From a bacterium (GTDB lineage: Bacteria > Pseudomonadota > Alphaproteobacteria > Micavibrionales > UBA2020): a DNA stretch of 64,000 nucleotides. The stretch spans positions 494,567-558,566 of the forward strand of contig JAQSDV010000002.1 in the NCBI GenBank assembly GCA_029945425.1, in the 5' to 3' direction. Below, in pieces: positions 47,739-55,772 of the stretch. Position numbers and translations under genes: made by a program. A model generated the notes under the pieces. It made no database searches and had not been told where the DNA came from. It was given only the letters and a program-made list of their open reading frames with translations. Positions within the stretch are counted from its first letter, which is position 1; every line of letters starts with the position of its first letter.

Positions 47739-48713
47739 CTATTTCACCCGTTCCGCCAAGGTACTGACGGCGGAGGCAAAATAGGAAGATTTATTCCATT
47801 TCAACAGCACCCGATAATTTTCATATACCAGAAATGCCGTCGTTCCCGGGCCGCTTGGCTGTACGACCGAGGCCATATACTCCCCCTCGAACGGCACAGG
47901 CTTGCCATTCGCCAAACGAATACCCTTGTCATGCCACTGCTGGATGGTCTGCGTGGTGTTCACGCCCAACAGCGACCGGTCGAGGCTATGCGGAATATTT
48001 ACCTGCCGGCCCCACACTGCGCCCTTTTTCCAGCCGCTTTGGGAAAGATAATTGGCGGCAGATGCGAATACATCGGCCTCCGTCGTCCAGATATCGCGCT
48101 TGCCATCCTTGTTAAAATCGACGGCGAATTTCAGGAAGCTGGAAGGCATAAACTGGCTCTGCCCCATTGCGCCCGCCCATGAGCCCTTCATTTTCGAGTG
48201 GCTGATATGCTCCTCGTCCAGAATGCGCAGGGCCTTGAACAGTTCGTCCCTGAAATAATCGCTGCGGCGCCCGTCATAGGCCAGCGTCGCCAGCGCCGTG
48301 ACAACATCAAAGCCCCCGGTATTTGTGCCGTAACTGGTTTCAATACCCCAGAGTGCCACGATGACCTGCTTGTCCACGCCATAGGCCTGTTCGACGCGCT
48401 GCAAAGTCTTGCGGAAATAGGCCATTTTGGAACGGCCCTTCTGGATGCGGTCGGGGTTGACCGCCTTTTTCAGGTATTCGTCAAACGACACTGTGCCTTC
48501 GGGTTGTTTGCGGTCGAGTTCGAGAATGCGCGGGATGGGTGCCAGCGTATCGGGTAAGGCGCGTGCAATCGTTTCCTGCGAGACACCCCGCTGCGCTGCT
48601 TCCGTGCGCAGTTCCCCCAGCCAAGTCTTGAAGTCCTGCGTCGCGGCGGGAGCCGGTGCAGACCAAAGACCAAGCATAACGGCAGCAAGCGCCGCGCAAA
48701 TTGTGAATCGCAA
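47739..48713 (-). CDS. mltB: Lytic murein transglycosylase, MltB type
   Basis: A 324-residue exported transglycosylase of family 3. Signal peptide MRFTICAALAAVMLGLWSAPAPA. The catalytic Glu lies in VIVALWGIETSYGTNTGGF, and the family motif MGQSQFMPSSF and FNKDGKRDIW follow. No lipobox, so it is probably soluble. It precedes rlpA by 78 nt and may be its own transcription unit. Confidence 0.93.
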   Translation of the reverse strand: MRFTICAALAAVMLGLWSAPAPAATQDFKTWLGELRTEAAQRGVSQETIARALPDTLAPIPRILELDRKQPEGTVSFDEYLKKAVNPDRIQKGRSKMAYFRKTLQRVEQAYGVDKQVIVALWGIETSYGTNTGGFDVVTALATLAYDGRRSDYFRDELFKALRILDEEHISHSKMKGSWAGAMGQSQFMPSSFLKFAVDFNKDGKRDIWTTEADVFASAANYLSQSGWKKGAVWGRQVNIPHSLDRSLLGVNTTQTIQQWHDKGIRLANGKPVPFEGEYMASVVQPSGPGTTAFLVYENYRVLLKWNKSSYFASAVSTLAERVK

Positions 48714-48826
48714 ATCAATTCCCCTTTTTTGTGTTTATTTTAAAGAAGTTAGCCCTTAAAAGTCAAACATCAATAAACACATAAATATGCACGGACACTG
48801 TGATAGATTTCAGGCGGAGCACAGGC

Positions 48827-50503
48827 ATGGACACTCGGCTTAAAATTCTGGTCGTGGGCGGATACGGCACCTTTGGCGGCCGTCTGGTCGACTTGCTGCT
48901 AAACGAGCCGGCGGTCATGATATGCGTCGCCGGGCGTTCCTTCGAACAGGCCAAAAAGTTTTGCGACGCCCGCACGGACGCAGCCGCCGCGCTGATCCCC
49001 GTCGTGTCCGACAGGCAGGGCGATGTCATCACGCAGCTCACCGCCATCGCGCCGCAGATTGTTGTTGATGCCAGCGGGCCGTTTCAAAATTATGGCACAA
49101 ATGCCTATCGGCTGATCGAAGCCTGCATTTCGCTGGGCATAAACTACCTTGATTTGGCCGATGGTGCGGAATTTGTCGAAGGCGTCAAAAAATACGACGA
49201 AGAGGCGCGGCAGGCGGGCGTTTTCATTTTTTCGGGCGTATCCAGTTTTCCTGTACTGACGATTGCCGCGGTCAAGAAACTGTCGGCTGGCATGCGCAGG
49301 ATCAACAGTATCCGCGGCGGCATCGCCCCTTCGCCCTTTGCAGGAGTCGGCACGAATGTCATCCGTGCCATTGCGGGTTATGCGGGGCAGCCTATGTCGG
49401 TGCGGCGCAATGGAAAAACGCAAACTGCCTTTCCGTTCACAGAGTCGGTGCGCTACACCATCGCGCCGCCCGGGCGATTGCCTGTGCGTAATATCCGTTT
49501 TTCGCTGGTCGATGTGCCGGATCTGCGTGCGCTGCCCTCCCTGTGGCCGGAGACGCGCGATGTCTGGATGGGCGCGGGTCCGGTGCCGGAAATATTGCAC
49601 CGCGCGCTGAATTTCTTCGCATGGCTGGTGCGTCTGCGGATATTGCCGAGCATCCTGTTTCTCGCGCCGATGATGGAAACAGTGATGCGCCGCGCCAGCT
49701 GGGGCGAACACCGGGGCGGCATGTTTGTCGATGTGACAGGCGAGGACGATAAGGGTGCGATAATCCAAAGGTCTTGGCACTTGCTGGCCGAGGGCAAAGA
49801 CGGCCCAATGATTCCGTCGATGGCGATCGAGGCGATCATACGCAAGATCGTGCGCGGTGAAGCGATAGAAAAAGGCGCACGCACGCCTGAACTGACGCTG
49901 GAGGAATACGAAGCGCCCTTCGCCGCGCGCGCAATTTACGCGGGATTTCGCGAAGACCAGCCCGCGCAAGTGCTCCCGCTTTACCGGAAAATACTTGGCG
50001 ATGTCTGGGATAAACTGCCGCTGGAAATCCGCACCATGCATGACGTGACAGATTTCGCGGAGGCCAGCGGCGCGGCGGATATCGAGCGCGGCACAAGCCC
50101 ACTGTCCGGACTTGCCGCGCGGCTGATGCGTTTCCCGCCCGCCGGAAAGAACGTGCCTTTGCGCGTGAAATTCGCGGTTCGTAACGGCGTTGAATCGTGG
50201 ACGCGGGATTTTGGCGGAAAAAACTTCACGAGCCGCCAATATGCGGGCACAGGCCGTTCGGACAGACAGGTTGTCGAGAAATTCGGGCCTTTGCGTTTCA
50301 GCATGGCACTCGTGACTTCGGAGAGCAAAATCCAGCTGATGCTGCGCCGGTGGTCCGCTTTCGGCATACCGCTCATGTGGCTCTGCCCCCGCACGGAATC
50401 CTTTGAAACGGTCGAGGATGGCCGCTTTCATTTCAACGTGCGCATCTGGCACCCGATAACAGGCCTGATCGTGCATTATCGCGGCAGCCTGACGCCCGTT
50501 TAG
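48827..50503 (+). CDS. Saccharopine-dehydrogenase-like/DUF4166 fusion protein
   Basis: A 558-residue two-domain protein. The N-terminal NAD(P)-binding domain opens LKILVVGGYGTFGGRLVDLL and continues with VDASGPFQNYGTNAYRLIEA, typical of the saccharopine dehydrogenase-like group. From about residue 385 the chain fits DUF4166 (YRKILGDVWDKLPLEIRTMH, WTRDFGGKNFTSRQ). This fusion is known but unstudied. The ATG at 48827 has GGAG 8 nt upstream. It is the last intact gene before the integrative element. Confidence 0.85.
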   Translation: MDTRLKILVVGGYGTFGGRLVDLLLNEPAVMICVAGRSFEQAKKFCDARTDAAAALIPVVSDRQGDVITQLTAIAPQIVVDASGPFQNYGTNAYRLIEACISLGINYLDLADGAEFVEGVKKYDEEARQAGVFIFSGVSSFPVLTIAAVKKLSAGMRRINSIRGGIAPSPFAGVGTNVIRAIAGYAGQPMSVRRNGKTQTAFPFTESVRYTIAPPGRLPVRNIRFSLVDVPDLRALPSLWPETRDVWMGAGPVPEILHRALNFFAWLVRLRILPSILFLAPMMETVMRRASWGEHRGGMFVDVTGEDDKGAIIQRSWHLLAEGKDGPMIPSMAIEAIIRKIVRGEAIEKGARTPELTLEEYEAPFAARAIYAGFREDQPAQVLPLYRKILGDVWDKLPLEIRTMHDVTDFAEASGAADIERGTSPLSGLAARLMRFPPAGKNVPLRVKFAVRNGVESWTRDFGGKNFTSRQYAGTGRSDRQVVEKFGPLRFSMALVTSESKIQLMLRRWSAFGIPLMWLCPRTESFETVEDGRFHFNVRIWHPITGLIVHYRGSLTPV

Positions 50504-50581
50504 CCTTGTTTTCAAGCAACTTAACTGCCCATAATCGGTAAAAGTTGATATCGGCTTGCTGCTATAGTAAAACTGCCCGAC

Positions 50582-50622
50582 GGATGGGTGGCCGAGTGGT
50601 TTATGGCTCTAGTCTTGAAAAC
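50582..50622 (+). pseudogene. 5' half of tRNA-Ser(UGA), broken by insertion
   Basis: The acceptor strand GGATGGG, the D arm GCCGAGTGGTTTATGGC and the anticodon arm through CTAGTCTTGAAAAC are present, then the sequence departs into AT-rich element DNA with no variable arm or T arm. Joined to the 3' half at 57507-57555 it gives a perfect 90-nt tRNA-Ser with anticodon TGA, CTAGT/ACTAG stem and CCA end. So this is the left remnant of the insertion target. Confidence 0.93.
50609..50622 (+). repeat. attL core, 14-bp direct repeat
   Basis: CTAGTCTTGAAAAC, identical to 57493-57506. It covers the 5' anticodon stem, the whole 7-nt loop CTTGAAA and the first bases of the 3' stem. ATACC at 50628-50632 is the element-side arm that mirrors GGTAT at 57486. 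Confidence 0.9.
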
Positions 50623-50698
50623 CACTAATACCATAACAAATAATCAAATTATCATAATAAATCAAATAGATAAGTTTTTTAACTTTTCTATAATACAC

Positions 50699-50759
50699 TT
50701 ACACATACGTTACACAGTCTTAACGCACCAGTTTTTTCGACTTACACATTTTTTACACA
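50699..50759 (+). promoter_or_regulatory. Four TTACACA repeats, likely integrase arm sites
   Basis: TTACACA occurs at 50699-50705, 50710-50716, 50742-50748 and 50753-50759. That is two pairs each spaced 11 bp, one helical turn, between attL and the integrase start. The same heptamer recurs near the right end (57419). Direct repeats near both att cores are the usual arm-type sites of tyrosine integrases. The intervening 50640-50786 region is strongly AT-rich and otherwise empty. Confidence 0.7.
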
Positions 50760-50786
50760 TCAACATGTCAGGAGTTTAAAAAACTA

Positions 50787-52070
50787 GTGACACCAGAAAC
50801 GCAAACAGCAGCCGTGACGCACAGCTTTATGGACGGTAAGGTCAACCTCTATAAACGCGAGAACAGTAAATTCTGGCAATGCTCCACTTTCATTGACGGC
50901 AAGAACCACCGCATATCGACAAAAGCCACAAGTCTTACTATGGCAAAGGAATTTGCGCGGGAATGGTACATGGCGGCTTATGTCGATGCCAGCCGCCGCC
51001 AGCAACACAGCCGCGTTTACCGTCTTCTAAACAAGTTCGGTATGAAGCCGGAGGCCGCAGCAACCGCTGCCGCCCCTGCCCCACATGCAAAAGAACAGAA
51101 AACATCATCCGGCCACACCTTCCGCGAAGCCGCTGAAAAGTTCGTCGCCGAATATGGCGTAATCACAGAAGGACAAAGGAACAAGGACTGGACAGCGCAA
51201 CATGCTATGCGCGTCAATGTTCACCTGATGCCCTTCTTTGGCGACAAGTCCGTCAGCGAGATTAACGCAGGACTTGTGCAGGAATACCGGATTCAACGTG
51301 CCACCAACGGCTATAAAGGCCGCAAGCCCTCTCGTAGCACCCTGCATCATGAAACTGTAACCCTACGCCTCGTTCTCAAGACGGCGCACCGATACGGCTG
51401 GATCACCGCCGTGCCGGATATTTCAGCACCCTATAAAACATCAGGCAAAGTCAAGCACCGCGCTTGGTTCTCCCCCGAAGAATACAAAATGCTCTACGAA
51501 GCCACGCGAGATAAGGCAAAAAATCCGCCCAGAGAAAAATACAAGCACCTTTGGGAAGATTTGCACGATTACGTTCTATTCATGGCGAATACTGGACTCC
51601 GGCCTGACGAGGCCGGACGCCTTGAATACAGGGATGTCACGGTCGTGACAGACCAAGACTCAGGCGAACGCCTACTGGAAATAGAAGTACGCGGCAAACG
51701 CGGCGTAGGCTATTGCAAAAGCATGAAAGGGGCAATCCTGCCCTTTCAGCGGATACAGAAACGTAATGCGGGAAAACCGACAGATAAAATCTTCGGCAAA
51801 ACGCCAAGAGTTCAAATGAACGAAATTCTTGAAGAAATTAATCTCAAACACGACCGCGACGGAAACGTGCGGACGGCCTACAGCCTTCGCCACACTTATA
51901 TCTGCCTTCGATTGATGGAAGGCGCGGATATATACCAGATCGCCAAAAACTGCCGCACCAGCGTAGAAATGATCGAGCAATTCTACGCCGCGCACCTGAA
52001 AAATACGCTCGACGCTTCGGCAATTAACGTCAGGAAATCAAAAAAGAAGCCAGAAAAGGGAAAATTGTAA
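50787..52070 (+). CDS. int: Tyrosine-recombinase integrase of the element
   Basis: A 427-residue site-specific recombinase that would insert and excise the island. The N-terminal ~100 residues form an arm-binding-like domain and an Ala-rich linker. Residues 110-205 are the SAM-like core-binding domain (TFREAAEKFVAEYGVITEG). The catalytic domain has Arg272 in NTGLRPDEAGRL, Arg368-His369 in YSLRHTYICLR and the nucleophile Tyr400 in IEQFYAAHL. The first His of the usual HxxR is Tyr365 and the late His/Trp position is not canonical, which is seen in some island integrases. The start is a GTG at 50787 with AGGAG at 50770, a long spacing. It reads away from attL. Confidence 0.95.
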   Translation: MTPETQTAAVTHSFMDGKVNLYKRENSKFWQCSTFIDGKNHRISTKATSLTMAKEFAREWYMAAYVDASRRQQHSRVYRLLNKFGMKPEAAATAAAPAPHAKEQKTSSGHTFREAAEKFVAEYGVITEGQRNKDWTAQHAMRVNVHLMPFFGDKSVSEINAGLVQEYRIQRATNGYKGRKPSRSTLHHETVTLRLVLKTAHRYGWITAVPDISAPYKTSGKVKHRAWFSPEEYKMLYEATRDKAKNPPREKYKHLWEDLHDYVLFMANTGLRPDEAGRLEYRDVTVVTDQDSGERLLEIEVRGKRGVGYCKSMKGAILPFQRIQKRNAGKPTDKIFGKTPRVQMNEILEEINLKHDRDGNVRTAYSLRHTYICLRLMEGADIYQIAKNCRTSVEMIEQFYAAHLKNTLDASAINVRKSKKKPEKGKL

Positions 52071-52079
52071 GTAAGTCTC

Positions 52080-52108
52080 TTGAAATAATAGCTTTTTACG
52101 ATTATAAG
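52080..52108 (+). promoter_or_regulatory. Promoter for the element-borne tRNA-Ser
   Basis: TTGAAA at 52080-52085, a 17-nt spacer and TATAAG at 52103-52108. This is close to the sigma-70 consensus and placed 20 nt before the tRNA 5' end. It starts 9 nt after the integrase stop, so the tRNA should be transcribed on its own. Confidence 0.75.
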
Positions 52109-52127
52109 AAGTGCCAATATTCAGATT

Positions 52128-52217
52128 GGACAGGTGGCCGAGTGGTTTAAGGCTACGGTCTTGAAAACCGTCGTAGGGGTAACTCTACCGTGAGTTCGAA
52201 TCTCACCCTGTCCGCCA
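52128..52217 (+). tRNA. tRNA-Ser(UGA), carried by the element
   Basis: A complete 90-nt class II tRNA. Acceptor GGACAGG/CCTGTCC, D arm GCCGAGTGGTTTAAGGC, anticodon stem ACGGT/ACCGT with loop CTTGAAA and anticodon TGA at 52162-52164, a long variable arm, T arm GTGAG-TTCGAAT-CTCAC and encoded CCA. It reads UCA serine codons. Compared with the split host gene, the acceptor, anticodon and variable stems differ by paired compensatory changes while the loops are the same. It therefore looks like a diverged functional homologue rather than a fresh duplicate, and it can replace the gene the element has broken. Confidence 0.96.
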
Positions 52218-52339
52218 TTATTTTTATAAACCAACTTCATATGGTTTTGGGATGCTGAAAAAAGCCGTAAAATATGAAGATCATTGGTTATTATTTCAAG
52301 ATAGCAAATACTTTTATCGTGCGATGAAAAGAGATTTAT

Positions 52340-52834
52340 ATGACAGCCTCTAGCCCCAACAAAATCCTGACATCAGAAGATCGCATCATAGAGATTCTGC
52401 GCGATGCTAAAAATTTAGCTCAGGAATATAGACTTCTGACTGGAAAACCATTGGGAATTACCGGAGAAGTAGCAGAGTACGAAGCTGCTCGCCTGTTGGG
52501 TCTCCAACTTACAGCTGCTCGACAGGCTGGATATGATGCTACAGAGGTGCGCGAAGGAGAGCCGTGGCGTCTCCAAATCAAAGGGCGTTGCATTTTGCCA
52601 GATTCTAAGCCCGGTCAGCGCATCGGCAGCATTAACGTAGACAAAGAATGGGATTCTGTTCTTTTGGTTCTTTTGGATGAAAACCTAGAAGCGTTCGAAA
52701 TTCATGAAGCCATGCGCGTAGATGTTCTTAACGCGCTGTCTGCACCGGGTTCGAAAGCTCGTAACGAAAGAGGCGCGCTCGCAATCAGCAAGTTTAAGAG
52801 CATTGGTAAGAAAAGGTGGCAACGCTTCGCGTAG
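52340..52834 (+). CDS. Predicted PD-(D/E)XK-like protein (DUF6998-like)
   Basis: A 164-residue soluble protein. After a helical N-terminus comes GITGEVAEYEAARLLGLQL (Glu43/46/48), GYDAT (Asp66) and RLQIKGR (Gln79-x-Lys81). Acidic helix, Asp and QxK in that order and spacing are what small restriction-endonuclease-fold domains show, as in the DUF6998 group. The rest (DKEWDSVLLVLLDENLEAFEI) fits further core strands. It is the first cargo gene after the tRNA. A DNA-cutting role is inferred only from these residues. Confidence 0.6.
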   Translation: MTASSPNKILTSEDRIIEILRDAKNLAQEYRLLTGKPLGITGEVAEYEAARLLGLQLTAARQAGYDATEVREGEPWRLQIKGRCILPDSKPGQRIGSINVDKEWDSVLLVLLDENLEAFEIHEAMRVDVLNALSAPGSKARNERGALAISKFKSIGKKRWQRFA

Positions 52835-52979
52835 CTGCACATTGGTAAAACCCGATTTGTTCCTTACCAGAGGCAACTCGATAATCCCCGCTAGCCCCCG
52901 CAATAAGGCAATGCACGGTTAGCAAAAGAGATGCTATTTCACCGCAATTTTTCGAAGTATTTTTTGGGCTAAGATAAAT

Positions 52980-53456
52980 ATGGACAAAACTTTTAGTGAT
53001 AAGTCAGTTTTAGAAAAAATATGGCGTCAACAATCCATTCCTGTGTTTTATAGGAAAGGGAAAGGGCATCCTTTACTAATTCGCTTACCTTATAGGGATG
53101 ATAATCGCGAATGGCTCAAAAACGAAAAACGGCATAAACCAGTATGGGATCGTGATAAAAAGCATTGGGAAGTGCCAAAAGCATGGTTTAACGACCTTGT
53201 GAATAGAGCCATGTTGCGTTGGAAGAAGCTTTATATCATTCAGCCCTACCTAGAAAAAGAAGTATGTGCTCCAGCATGTTGGAATGCTGTGGGTCATGAG
53301 TGTCAATGCTCTTGCATGGGAGAGCGTCATGGTTCGGGGCATCCCCAAGGTAATTGGTTTACAGTTTCCGACACTTTTGCAGTCAATTGGAGCGGCAGAG
53401 AGATTGCATGCAGGCTGTTAACTGCGAAATCAACTTCTCAAAAATCTCATAAATAA
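52980..53456 (+). CDS. Unnamed Cys-rich cargo protein
   Basis: A 158-residue protein. The first 75 residues are basic and aromatic (HKPVWDRDKKHWEVPKAWF). The C-terminal half contains CAPACWNAVGHECQCSCMGERHGSGHP, shown here as consecutive pieces CAPACWNAVGHECQC and SCMGERHGSGHP, with five Cys and three His in under 30 residues, then FAVNWSGREIACRLL. Such a cluster suggests a structural zinc site. Similar proteins occur in phages and actinobacteria without known function. The base composition is AT-rich like the rest of the island. Confidence 0.65.
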   Translation: MDKTFSDKSVLEKIWRQQSIPVFYRKGKGHPLLIRLPYRDDNREWLKNEKRHKPVWDRDKKHWEVPKAWFNDLVNRAMLRWKKLYIIQPYLEKEVCAPACWNAVGHECQCSCMGERHGSGHPQGNWFTVSDTFAVNWSGREIACRLLTAKSTSQKSHK

Positions 53457-53484
53457 AAGCCGCGCCACTTACGCGGCGCGGCTT
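53451..53484 (-). terminator. Rho-independent terminator for the 53494 gene
   Basis: On the minus strand AAGCCGCGCC, an 8-nt loop and GGCGCGGCTT (a perfect 10-bp stem) are followed by TTTATTT. It lies 9 nt past the stop of the small minus gene and overlaps the plus-strand gene end. Confidence 0.8.
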
Positions 53485-53493
53485 GAAGTTCCG

Positions 53494-53694
53494 TTAGAAC
53501 CGCGGCGACGGGGGCTTGAAAGCCCGTTTCCGGCGCAACACGGTCTGGATGTTTTCCAGCGTTATGCGGGTCATGGGGCAACCTTGCGCTGAGAGATTGC
53601 GCCCTGAGAGATCGGCGAGGATGCCGCTGTACATGGCGCGAAGTTGCATTTCCCCTAAGTGTTCGAGTTCTGCTTGCGTGATGATGTAGGACAT
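53494..53694 (-). CDS. Small cargo protein of unknown function
   Basis: A 66-residue protein (MSYIITQAELEHLGEMQLRA...) with a helical N-terminal half and a basic C-terminus (RRKRAFKPPSPRF). The ATG at 53694 has AGGAG at 7-nt spacing, and a good terminator follows, so it looks like a real single-gene unit. It is the only minus-strand gene in the island. No family recognised. Confidence 0.6.
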   Translation of the reverse strand: MSYIITQAELEHLGEMQLRAMYSGILADLSGRNLSAQGCPMTRITLENIQTVLRRKRAFKPPSPRF

Positions 53695-54014
53695 TTTCTG
53701 CTCCTGTCTTTCTGACCGCGACATCGCGGCCTTCATGCGGCAGACAGGGCAGCGCGTTCGGCTGGACGCACTCGATGGAACGAAGTGGAGAAGCCCTTTA
53801 GGGCTTGCGTCCGTCAAAGACGAACCGATGCCAGGATGCTAAATGAAAAGGACGAGTGGCCGGACAAAAGGCCAGAGCGAAAAGCAGCTTCAGCTATGCA
53901 AGAGAAAGAAGGAGCAGCGAGAAACAAGCACCTTAAAATTCGGCATAGACAACCGCTTGGATGACTTCGCGAATATTGCTACAATCCTCATATCGGAAAG
54001 ATGGAGGAATGAGC
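53695..54014. other. Intergenic stretch with hairpins, no clear gene
   Basis: About 320 nt between the divergent 53694 and 54015 genes. It holds CCGCGA-CA-TCGCGG near 53717, AAGCCC-TTTA-GGGCTT at 53791-53806 and TGGCC/GGCCA around 53860. A 65-codon frame (53843-54040) overlaps the next gene start but lacks a good ribosome site. Promoters for both neighbours must lie here. Confidence 0.5.
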
Positions 54015-54800
54015 ATGGCTGTCTGGATATTTTCAAATAAATATGAAGGGCGTTATCAGGATTCTGATTGGGACACGGCGACAATCCTTAAACGCAAACA
54101 ATATTATTTCAAAGCCTCCGAGAAAAATCGCTCCAAGGTCTCTAAAGGAGATCTGGTTTTCTTCCGTGAATACGGAACTGGAATTTGGGGAACTTGTGTT
54201 GTCGGTCAATGGCAAGACGACAAAGAAGCAAAAAGAAAACATAACATTGAAGCTGGATGGTTTCCGATTTCTAACCCTCAGAAGTGGGATGTTGTCTTGC
54301 CCTATGAAATTGTGGCAAAAGAACTTTCAAATCAAAATTACCGCTTGCGGATAGCAAAGGCGACGCCTGAGGATGCTCACACATTGGAATTGGCGAAGCG
54401 GATTTACGAGCGCATGGGCTACGGTCGCGCAGACGGTGAATTATTCCTTTTAGAAGCAGGCTTGGAAGAAGCTGTTAAAAAGAATCTAAAACAGCTTGGC
54501 TTGAAACTGGCCGATGAAAATATCCGCCAGCAATGCGCCCTCGGTATTGGTATAGGAAGAACTGACCTAATTTGTCTTGATAAGAACGATAACTTTGTAG
54601 TCTTGGAATTGAAAGCAGTTGCCAGCTCCGAAGCCGTCATAGGGCAAATTCAAAAATACATGGGCTATGTGAGAGAGAATTGGGCGGAAAAGTCAGGAAA
54701 GCAAGTCCATGGTATTATCCTGACGCCTACTTTCGACGAAGGTCTGCGATATGCCGCAAAAGAGGCAAAAATAAAAGTCCTAAGAATTAGGATTGCTTGA
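54015..54800 (+). CDS. EVE/PUA-like domain fused to NucS-like nuclease
   Basis: A 261-residue protein. Residues 1-130 (MAVWIFSNKYEGRY, SKGDLVFFREYGTGIWGTCVV, GWFPISNPQKWDVVLPYEI) resemble EVE/PUA-type domains, several of which read modified bases. Residues 150-261 match NucS/RecB-like nucleases: GRTDLICLD with Asp184, VVLELKA with Glu198-x-Lys200 and QIQKY with Gln211 and Tyr215, the full catalytic set. The ATG at 54015 is chosen because GGAGG lies 7 nt before it. Coupling a base-reading domain to a nuclease is a known plan of type IV restriction enzymes, so defence against modified phage DNA is a reasonable inference. Confidence 0.72.
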   Translation: MAVWIFSNKYEGRYQDSDWDTATILKRKQYYFKASEKNRSKVSKGDLVFFREYGTGIWGTCVVGQWQDDKEAKRKHNIEAGWFPISNPQKWDVVLPYEIVAKELSNQNYRLRIAKATPEDAHTLELAKRIYERMGYGRADGELFLLEAGLEEAVKKNLKQLGLKLADENIRQQCALGIGIGRTDLICLDKNDNFVVLELKAVASSEAVIGQIQKYMGYVRENWAEKSGKQVHGIILTPTFDEGLRYAAKEAKIKVLRIRIA

Positions 54801-55244
54801 TTGTGCCAAAATGCCGCGCATACCGCTCCCCACTCTGAGGCAGTCGCTCAGGGTTTCTCCGAATAAGCATATGTGAGTGTTCAAAGAATCCTTGGGCAAA
54901 TGCGCCATGCAGAATGGCGCACCGCGTCTTATTCGCAAGCTCACGGAGCCAACCACACAGATCGCCGCAACGCGGCGGGATTGTCTCCGCCCATGCGGAT
55001 GGACAGCCGCTTTCGCATTAATCGGGAATAAAAATCAGGTTCAGGGGTCTTAACCCCTCACGGCGCAAGGGTCTTCGATGAACGGCGCAGGCCGTATCCC
55101 CATGCTTCCGCGCAAGAGCTTGTGCAGCATGGGTGATACCCCTCGGCCTGCGCCGCCCTTGCCGCCGTTCACCCCGCTCGCGCTCGCCGCTTGGCGTTCA
55201 GGTTTCATGCGAAACCTGCAAACAACCAAGAAGGACAGCAGACA
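54801..55244. other. Hairpin-rich non-coding region
   Basis: About 440 nt with no convincing gene but at least six inverted repeats: CTGAG/CTCAG (54835-54851); CGAATAAG/CTTATTCG (54860-54935) enclosing TGCGCCAT/ATGGCGCA (54901-54921); CGCCGC/GCGGCG (54963-54977); AGGGGT/ACCCCT (55043-55058); the long hairpin at 55083-55155; and CAGGTTTC/GAAACCTG (55199-55218). This density suggests a structured RNA, a conjugation/replication origin-like site or a regulatory leader for the tiny genes that follow. Confidence 0.6.
55083..55155 (+). ncRNA. Long compound hairpin, candidate structured RNA
   Basis: A 12-bp outer stem (CGGCGCAGGCCG at 55083 with CGGCCTGCGCCG at 55144), an inner stem CCCATGCT (55099-55106) with AGCATGGG (55126-55133) extended by TATC/GATA, and an apical GCGCAAG/CTTGTGC stem (55110-55125). 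The folding is nearly continuous over 73 nt with only small bulges. Whether it acts as RNA or as DNA is not known. Confidence 0.5.
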
Positions 55245-55472
55245 ATGAAAACAAAAACGAACTGGAACGGACTCAGCATTGAAATCAGCGCAGAGCCGAA
55301 CCGCCTTCTTTCCCGCATCCAAGGGGAAGAAGTTACCAGCCTGAAAGTGACCAGCCCCGCAATCGCAATGCCTTTGATGAATGAGGCTTTTGCAGCTTCC
55401 CTTATCGCGCAAGCAGGGGGAGCCGCAAACTTTGTTGATGTGATGCTTTCCGCAGAACAACGCGCAGCGTGA
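55245..55472 (+). CDS. Small cargo protein of unknown function
   Basis: A 75-residue protein (MKTKTNWNGLSIEISAEPNR...) with a predicted beta-rich first half and an Ala-rich C-terminal helix (NEAFAASLIAQAGGAANF). AAGGACAG precedes the ATG, and a perfect hairpin (55199-55218) sits in its leader. It is 10 nt before another tiny gene. No family recognised. Confidence 0.55.
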   Translation: MKTKTNWNGLSIEISAEPNRLLSRIQGEEVTSLKVTSPAIAMPLMNEAFAASLIAQAGGAANFVDVMLSAEQRAA

Positions 55473-55482
55473 GGGGGAAGCC

Positions 55483-55596
55483 ATGCAAAACGAACCTTTG
55501 AAAAATCCGGAATTTTGGCAGCGGAAGATAAACGACGACTTCAACCGCGTTTCGGATTTTGACACTTGGCTTTTCAATCTGCTGGACACGGAGTAA
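55483..55596 (+). CDS. Tiny ORF, 37 residues
   Basis: MQNEPLKNPEFWQRKINDDF continues to a Trp/Phe-rich end (DTWLFNLLDTE). The ATG has an excellent AGGGGGA site 5 nt before it and follows the 55245 gene by 10 nt, so translation is likely. Acidic, helical, no recognised relatives. Confidence 0.5.
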   Translation: MQNEPLKNPEFWQRKINDDFNRVSDFDTWLFNLLDTE

Positions 55597-55772
55597 TCAC
55601 CATGTGCTCGCAAAGTTGGAGAAATCATGAAGTACCTGTCCGAAGCAGAAACACCACAAATCCGATACGGGTATTATATGTGATATTATGTGGCTAATTC
55701 GTCTCATAACCAGAATGCCTCAAGTGCTGCTTTCCCTTAAATATCTTTAGTATTGCTTACATTTTGTTTGCG

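Noticed and set aside
48899..50515. A 538-codon open frame antisense to the DUF4166 fusion gene
   Set aside because: Rich in Arg, His and Gln with no motif. The plus-strand gene has a start, ribosome site and known domains.
53843..54040. A 65-codon frame before the EVE-NucS gene
   Set aside because: Overlaps the 54015 gene by 26 nt, has no good ribosome site and a composition unlike its neighbours. Possible leader peptide, but not supported.
55605..55697. Short frames after the 37-residue gene
   Set aside because: Only about 20-30 codons, no ribosome site, and a start inside a degenerate-looking stretch.
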